This document shows, in pieces, positions 28,734-32,669 of a DNA stretch of 32,669 nt. How positions within the stretch are numbered: the stretch's first letter is position 1; every line of letters starts with the position of its first letter. The notes beneath the pieces were generated by a model. The model was not told the origin of the DNA, searched no databases, and saw only the letters and a list, made by a program, of their open reading frames with translations. The DNA comes from Clostridiales bacterium (GTDB lineage Bacteria > Bacillota > Clostridia > Oscillospirales > Acutalibacteraceae), in assembly GCA_019415925.1 (NCBI GenBank), contig DXYG01000004.1, forward strand, positions 1 through 32,669, read 5' to 3'. The translations under genes and the position numbers were made by a program.

Positions 28734-30137
28734 CTAACCAACCGCCGATGCTCCAAGGGATTTTGCCGCCTGAATCATCGCCGCCTGAACGACCGGTCCT
28801 GCATAGGTAAAACCAAATCCGGAATCCTCAACAACACAGGCAAACGCCAGCGGACAGTCCTCGTCCTTTGAGTAGCCTACCATCCAGCCGTTCGGCTCTT
28901 TATCGTCGCCGACTTCACCAGTACCTGTCTTGGCGCAGACCGTCAGACCGCCGAACAAATCGTCGCCGTAATAGTCGGTTATCGTGTATCTCATTATTTC
29001 ATCAAGCTGTGCGGCAGTGTCCTTACTGAACATTTCCCTGCCGTTTCCGCTTTTGTTGATGCCGATTGCCGAAAGAATCGAAGCCGCTCCGTCCTCAACA
29101 AGAGTGGGATTTGTAGCCTTTCCGCCGTTTGCAATTGCGCCGCAGATTATAGCCATCTGCATTGGGTTGACTTCGTCGTTATACTGACCTACGCCCGACC
29201 AAGCAAGCTGGTTGGTGTTAGCCTTTGAAACGTCGTAATTACCTTTTGCGGTTTTTACGCCGTCAACCTCAAACGACATATTTATGCCGATTTTTTCAGC
29301 CGTTTTGTTCATCGTATCTGCACCAAGCTCAACTGCAAGCTCTGCAAAAACTATGTTGCACGAATGAGCCATAGCCTGTTTGAAGTCGATTGTTCCGTGA
29401 GGCTCAACGCAGGTGATGTCACTGCCGCCGATTTCCTCACTGCCGGTACAGGTCCACGTTCTCTCGTAGATATCGGGGATATTTTCGATTGCCGCTGCGG
29501 ATGTAACGATTTTGAAAATCGAGCCGGGTGTATATGACGAGGAAAGCACGTTGTCAAGATAAACGCCCTCGTACTCGCTTTCGTTTTCTTTTGTAATTTC
29601 GGGAGGAGCCTGTGGGTCATAGCCCTTTGTGCTGACCGAGCAGATTACCTCGCCCGTTTTGTAGTTATATATCACGCAGGCGCCTTTTTTGTCGTAGCTT
29701 GCAAGCACGTCGTAAGCCGCCGCACAGGTTTTTGCATCAACAGTAAGCTTTAAGTCGTTTGAGCTTCTCAGCGACTGGGGCATATTCAGTCCCCATAACA
29801 GGCTGTAGCCCGAAAGCTGGGAGCGGTACATACTCTGCGCCGCCGTTGAAATGTTCAGGCTGTTGTCGCCCACAACGTGAAGGAGTGATTTCCTCACGCT
29901 TGCGTTTTCATTATATACACGCTCGCCGTCAACGGTTTGTGCAAGCACCTCACCGTTTCTGTCGTAGATTGCGCCTGCCTGCGCAAGACCTCCGCTGCCC
30001 GCAATATGGGCATTGTACGGCTGGTCAACCCAGTCGTCGGCGTTCATAATAAGCTGAAACGTAAGGTAACCCATTCCGCCTATGAATGCAAGAGTAAGTA
30101 TAAAAATTAATGTGCTTCGCCGTAATACTCTTTTCAA
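28734..30137 (-). CDS. Class B penicillin-binding protein (PbpA/FtsI-like transpeptidase)
   Basis: A membrane-anchored D,D-transpeptidase that cross-links peptidoglycan. One N-terminal helix (residues 8-29) is followed by a short dimerisation part and a transpeptidase domain with the three active-site motifs: Ser206 and Lys209 in YTPGSIFKI, SCN (259-261) and KTG (403-405). At 467 aa it is shorter than FtsI/PBP2 and resembles the PbpA type often paired with a RodA/FtsW protein. It lies downstream of such a gene here, separated only by an acetyltransferase gene. Probably the partner transpeptidase of that SEDS protein. All motifs are intact. Confidence 0.9.
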   Translation of the reverse strand: MKRVLRRSTLIFILTLAFIGGMGYLTFQLIMNADDWVDQPYNAHIAGSGGLAQAGAIYDRNGEVLAQTVDGERVYNENASVRKSLLHVVGDNSLNISTAAQSMYRSQLSGYSLLWGLNMPQSLRSSNDLKLTVDAKTCAAAYDVLASYDKKGACVIYNYKTGEVICSVSTKGYDPQAPPEITKENESEYEGVYLDNVLSSSYTPGSIFKIVTSAAAIENIPDIYERTWTCTGSEEIGGSDITCVEPHGTIDFKQAMAHSCNIVFAELAVELGADTMNKTAEKIGINMSFEVDGVKTAKGNYDVSKANTNQLAWSGVGQYNDEVNPMQMAIICGAIANGGKATNPTLVEDGAASILSAIGINKSGNGREMFSKDTAAQLDEIMRYTITDYYGDDLFGGLTVCAKTGTGEVGDDKEPNGWMVGYSKDEDCPLAFACVVEDSGFGFTYAGPVVQAAMIQAAKSLGASAVG

Positions 30138-30160
30138 ACAAACGCCTCCTTTTTATAACT

Positions 30161-30712
30161 CTAAACTTTATAATAAATATATTCTTTAGTTGCATTATCT
30201 CGACTAATAATTTTGCAAGGTGAACCAATAACAATACTATGACTTGGAACATCTTGATTTACAAAAGTATTTGGAGCAATCATAACGTCATCACCAATAG
30301 TAATACCACCAACTACGCTTGAATTTAATCCTATATAAACTTCATTGCCTATGGTTGGCGCACCTTTGTGTTTTCCTCCGCTTAAACCAACCGTTGCCCC
30401 TTTCATAATATTTACATTATTTCCTAATATAGCATATGGAGATATAGTTATATTATATGGGTGACACATTACAAAACCTTTTCCTATTTGCGTTGAAGTT
30501 TTAATCTCAATTCCATACTTTCTGCATAATTTAAATAATTTATATTCGCAAAACAATTTACTAATTTTATTTTTAGTATTTTGTGCGATTCTAAAATATA
30601 CCATATATCTCAAGCGGTGCTGAAAAATAAAATCTTTTATAAAATGTGATAAGATCAACTTATCATCATCCGTCATCCTAATATAATCGTCATACCAAAC
30701 TTTTTTACCCAT
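30161..30712 (-). CDS. Left-handed beta-helix acetyltransferase (serine acetyltransferase-like)
   Basis: A 183-aa protein with hexapeptide repeats (about residues 78-165: IGKGFVMCHPYNITISPYAI, IGNEVYIGLNSSVVGGITIG) and the C-terminal IVIGSPCKII typical of the CysE/LbH acetyltransferase superfamily. The HP in MCHPYNI and GKHKGAPTIG match serine-acetyltransferase-like and capsule/glycan acetyltransferases. The ATG at 30712 has GGAGG upstream; an in-frame TTG at 30724 has none. It is much richer in AT than the flanking ftsW- and pbp-like genes and sits between them with gaps of 24 bases each side, so it appears inserted. It may acetylate a sugar of the wall or capsule; the acceptor is unknown. 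Confidence 0.8.
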   Translation of the reverse strand: MGKKVWYDDYIRMTDDDKLILSHFIKDFIFQHRLRYMVYFRIAQNTKNKISKLFCEYKLFKLCRKYGIEIKTSTQIGKGFVMCHPYNITISPYAILGNNVNIMKGATVGLSGGKHKGAPTIGNEVYIGLNSSVVGGITIGDDVMIAPNTFVNQDVPSHSIVIGSPCKIISRDNATKEYIYYKV

Positions 30713-30736
30713 CTTTTCCTCCAAATACTGTTTGTC

Positions 30737-32413
30737 TCACCTTTTTACAGCGTATGTCCTCTCGTCTGCCGCCTTGATAAATGCAATCAACCCCCAGCAA
30801 GCCATAATGCTCGAGCCGCCCGCACTAATGAACGGGAACGTAACGCCCGTAAGCGGAAGAATATCGGTTGCGCCGAAAATATTGAGTGAAAGCTGAACAA
30901 CAAGCAAGCCTGCCGCACAGCACGCTGAAATCGAATAGAATGTGCTTCTGCTTCGTGTGGTGATTGCACGTGCATAAATCACGAGCGCACCAACGGCAAT
31001 TGCAAGCGTAATTGCAACAATAATGCCCATTTCCTCGGCTACAATACCGAAAACAAGGTCGCTCTCGGACGCACCGACCTGCTTTAAAAAGCCGTTGCCG
31101 ATGCCTACGCCGAAAAGTCCGCCGCTTGCCAGAAACGTAAGCACGTGAGTCTGCTGATAGCCCTCAGCCTGCGCATACTGCCACGCATGTCCCCACACCT
31201 TGAAGCGGTCGGCAACATACGGCTTGAACTTCAGAATGAACGTCACGCCGAACACAGCCGCCGCAACGGCAAGAATTATCGTCTTGAAGTCGCCCGAGCG
31301 CATAAACGCAATAATCAAAAACGTCATAAAGAAGATAAGCGCCGTTCCGAAGTCGCCCATAAACGCAAGCAAGCCCACGCATACGGCTGAAAATATAATA
31401 AACTCAAAAAGGTTTTTGTTGGTCTGCAATTTATCAAGCGCACTTGCACCGATAAAAATATAGATTATCTTAACAAGCTCCGACGGCTGAATTGAAACAG
31501 GTCCTATTACAATCCAGTTAGCCGCACCGTAGGTTATCTTGCCGAGTATAATACTCGACAAAAGCAACAGCACTGCTGCAATCATCATAGGTATTCTGAG
31601 CTTGTTCACCTTGTCGGGGTCCTCAATAATTTTGATGATTACGCAGAACAGCACCATTCCGATTGCCGCCGCAATAAGCTGGGTATAGGCGGATTTTTCG
31701 TTCTGCCTTATCAGCAGCATTACGCCGATTCCCGTAAGGAACAGTGCAAGAGCTTCAAGCTCAAAGTTGATTCGCTTTAATACTACCGTTGAAACGAAGA
31801 AAAAACCCCATTCAACAGCCGCCAGCACACCGAAAAGCACCAAGGGCGCATACTGATTTGTTGCGTCGTTCCAGAACATAGCTTCAACGCACATAAAGAA
31901 ATGGAAAATCGTCACGAGAAGCACAAGCTTCCACGATTTAATCGCAGGTTTGTTGCTTACCTTTGAGAAAAACCAGCTTGACTTGAGCTGTTCGTCATAC
32001 TCAGCGCCACGCTTGAATTCAAACTCGGAGTTGCCCACACCGATTACGTCGTCGATAAGCACCTGAGTTCTGCCGTGAATCCTCTTGCCGTTTACGAAAG
32101 TACCGCTTTTTGAGCCTGTGTCTGTGACAAACCAGCCGTCCTTTCGCCTTAAAAGCACGCAATGATTTCTTGAAACGGCAGGGTCGTCCACAACAACGTC
32201 GCTCGACTTGCTTCTGCCGATTGAATTTTCCCAGAAAAGAACGGGCAGTTTCAGTCCCGTATTCGGATTGTAAAGCGTAACAAGCGGCTTTTCACCACGT
32301 CTGTGGCGGCGCATTGCGGCATAGCACTGGTAAACGATTATAAGCGCATATACGGGTAGAATTATGCGCAGTGCAACTACACCGATGTCGAAAATTACCG
32401 AGAGGTCAAACAC
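30737..32413 (-). CDS. FHA-domain SEDS glycosyltransferase (FtsW/RodA family)
   Basis: About 558 aa. An N-terminal helix (about 5-30) is followed by an FHA domain (about 60-125) with GRS (66-68), SRNH (81-84) and SGTFVNG (103-109), the phosphothreonine-binding signature. Then come about ten membrane segments of the SEDS family, with VSIQPSELVK, GDFGTALIFF, and the ESDLVFGIVAEEMG motif holding the conserved acidic residue. SEDS proteins polymerise peptidoglycan strands. I place the start at the GTG at 32413, eight bases after AAAGGAG; the ATG at 32452 has no signal. The FHA fusion suggests control by a Ser/Thr kinase. It leads the envelope operon. Confidence 0.9.
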   Translation of the reverse strand: MFDLSVIFDIGVVALRIILPVYALIIVYQCYAAMRRHRRGEKPLVTLYNPNTGLKLPVLFWENSIGRSKSSDVVVDDPAVSRNHCVLLRRKDGWFVTDTGSKSGTFVNGKRIHGRTQVLIDDVIGVGNSEFEFKRGAEYDEQLKSSWFFSKVSNKPAIKSWKLVLLVTIFHFFMCVEAMFWNDATNQYAPLVLFGVLAAVEWGFFFVSTVVLKRINFELEALALFLTGIGVMLLIRQNEKSAYTQLIAAAIGMVLFCVIIKIIEDPDKVNKLRIPMMIAAVLLLLSSIILGKITYGAANWIVIGPVSIQPSELVKIIYIFIGASALDKLQTNKNLFEFIIFSAVCVGLLAFMGDFGTALIFFMTFLIIAFMRSGDFKTIILAVAAAVFGVTFILKFKPYVADRFKVWGHAWQYAQAEGYQQTHVLTFLASGGLFGVGIGNGFLKQVGASESDLVFGIVAEEMGIIVAITLAIAVGALVIYARAITTRSRSTFYSISACCAAGLLVVQLSLNIFGATDILPLTGVTFPFISAGGSSIMACWGLIAFIKAADERTYAVKR

Positions 32414-32523
32414 GCCCAAAGCTCCTTTCACAAAATATGTATGATAAAACACATAATTACAGTTATACAGTTTCTATAATAATCCAAAACAGCATAAAAG
32501 TCAATATTTTTGAGGTAAACAAA

Positions 32524-32553
32524 AACTCCAAAGCTTTTGCGAGCCTTGGAGTT
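32524..32553 (-). terminator. Terminator of a gene upstream of the window edge
   Basis: AACTCCAA (32524-32531) pairs with TTGGAGTT (32546-32553), followed on the minus strand by TTTTTG. It closes a minus-strand transcript from beyond 32669, so the FHA-SEDS gene likely has its own promoter between here and 32413. Confidence 0.6.
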
Positions 32554-32592
32554 GATGAACATAAAGTATAAATTTTATCTCTTTGAGAACTG

Positions 32593-32669
32593 TCGGAGCG
32601 TTAGGAAAACAGTTCGGTGAACTGTTTTTAGCTTCGACCGCAGCAGCTTTGCTGCGAGGACCCGAAGTT
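32593..32669. repeat. Dispersed hairpin repeat at the window edge
   Basis: AAAACAGTTC/GAACTGTTTTTAG (32607-32632) resembles the AAAACAGTCC/GGACTGTTTTTAG end of the repeats at 16284-16408 and 16493-16616. A CAGCAG-CTTTG-CTGC hairpin follows. The repeat continues beyond the window. Confidence 0.5.

Overview
The window looks like chromosome from a low-to-moderate-GC Firmicute of class Clostridia, most likely a Ruminococcus-like gut member of the Oscillospiraceae/Ruminococcaceae. I infer this from the gene set (rimP-nusA-rnpM-ylxQ-infB-rbfA-nrnA-truB, secA with a SEC-C tail, an FHA-FtsW protein), strong AGGAGG-type ribosome binding sites, a fibro-slime adhesin with carbohydrate-binding-like modules, and many short 'GTAGGGG' palindromic repeats between genes. 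No rRNA or marker allows a species call.

Layout. Bases 1-397 hold repeats and a bidirectional terminator. Bases 398-7634 are the minus-strand translation/transcription operon rimP-nusA-rnpM-ylxQ-infB-rbfA-nrnA-truB, read right to left from a TTGATT/TATAAT promoter at 7713-7741; palindromic repeats sit inside it at the nusA/rnpM and infB/rbfA junctions. A plus-strand tRNA-Thr(GGT) lies at 7897-7972.

An integrated 8.27-kb element occupies 7928-16245. It uses the 3' part of tRNA-Thr as attachment site: 46 bp of the tRNA are repeated at 16200-16245. It carries a tyrosine integrase and an XRE repressor (minus), an operator/promoter switch, a small helical protein, an excisionase-like protein, a HUH rolling-circle Rep with a candidate stem-loop origin, a second XRE protein, a sigma-70-like factor, a cluster of tiny minus-strand genes (two paralogues plus a 51-aa ORF), a HIRAN-domain protein, a candidate type I toxin-antitoxin locus (27-aa membrane peptide convergent with an antisense RNA), a ribbon-helix-helix-like protein and an Abi_2/HEPN abortive-infection protein. 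It has no conjugation or capsid genes. I read it as an integrative element that excises, replicates by rolling circle, may be mobilised in trans, and carries defence or addiction cargo. Both ends carry phased 11-bp repeats that look like integrase arm sites.

From 16246 on, the old tRNA terminator is followed by a duplicated ~125-bp repeat and a tRNA-like remnant, then a TauE/SafE transporter (16696-17481). A repeat cluster precedes the pilus operon (17933-24640, minus): a 19-aa leader ORF, a 1683-aa adhesin and a 513-aa backbone pilin. Both surface proteins end in an unusual V(S/T)PN-type sorting signal, no sortase is in the window, and inverted copies of a composite repeat flank the operon. 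Bases 24716-25584 are non-coding.

The right end holds secA (25585-28455) and a minus-strand envelope operon: FHA-FtsW/RodA, a lone AT-rich hexapeptide acetyltransferase, and a class B penicillin-binding protein (28734-32413). All functions are inferred from sequence alone, without database searches.
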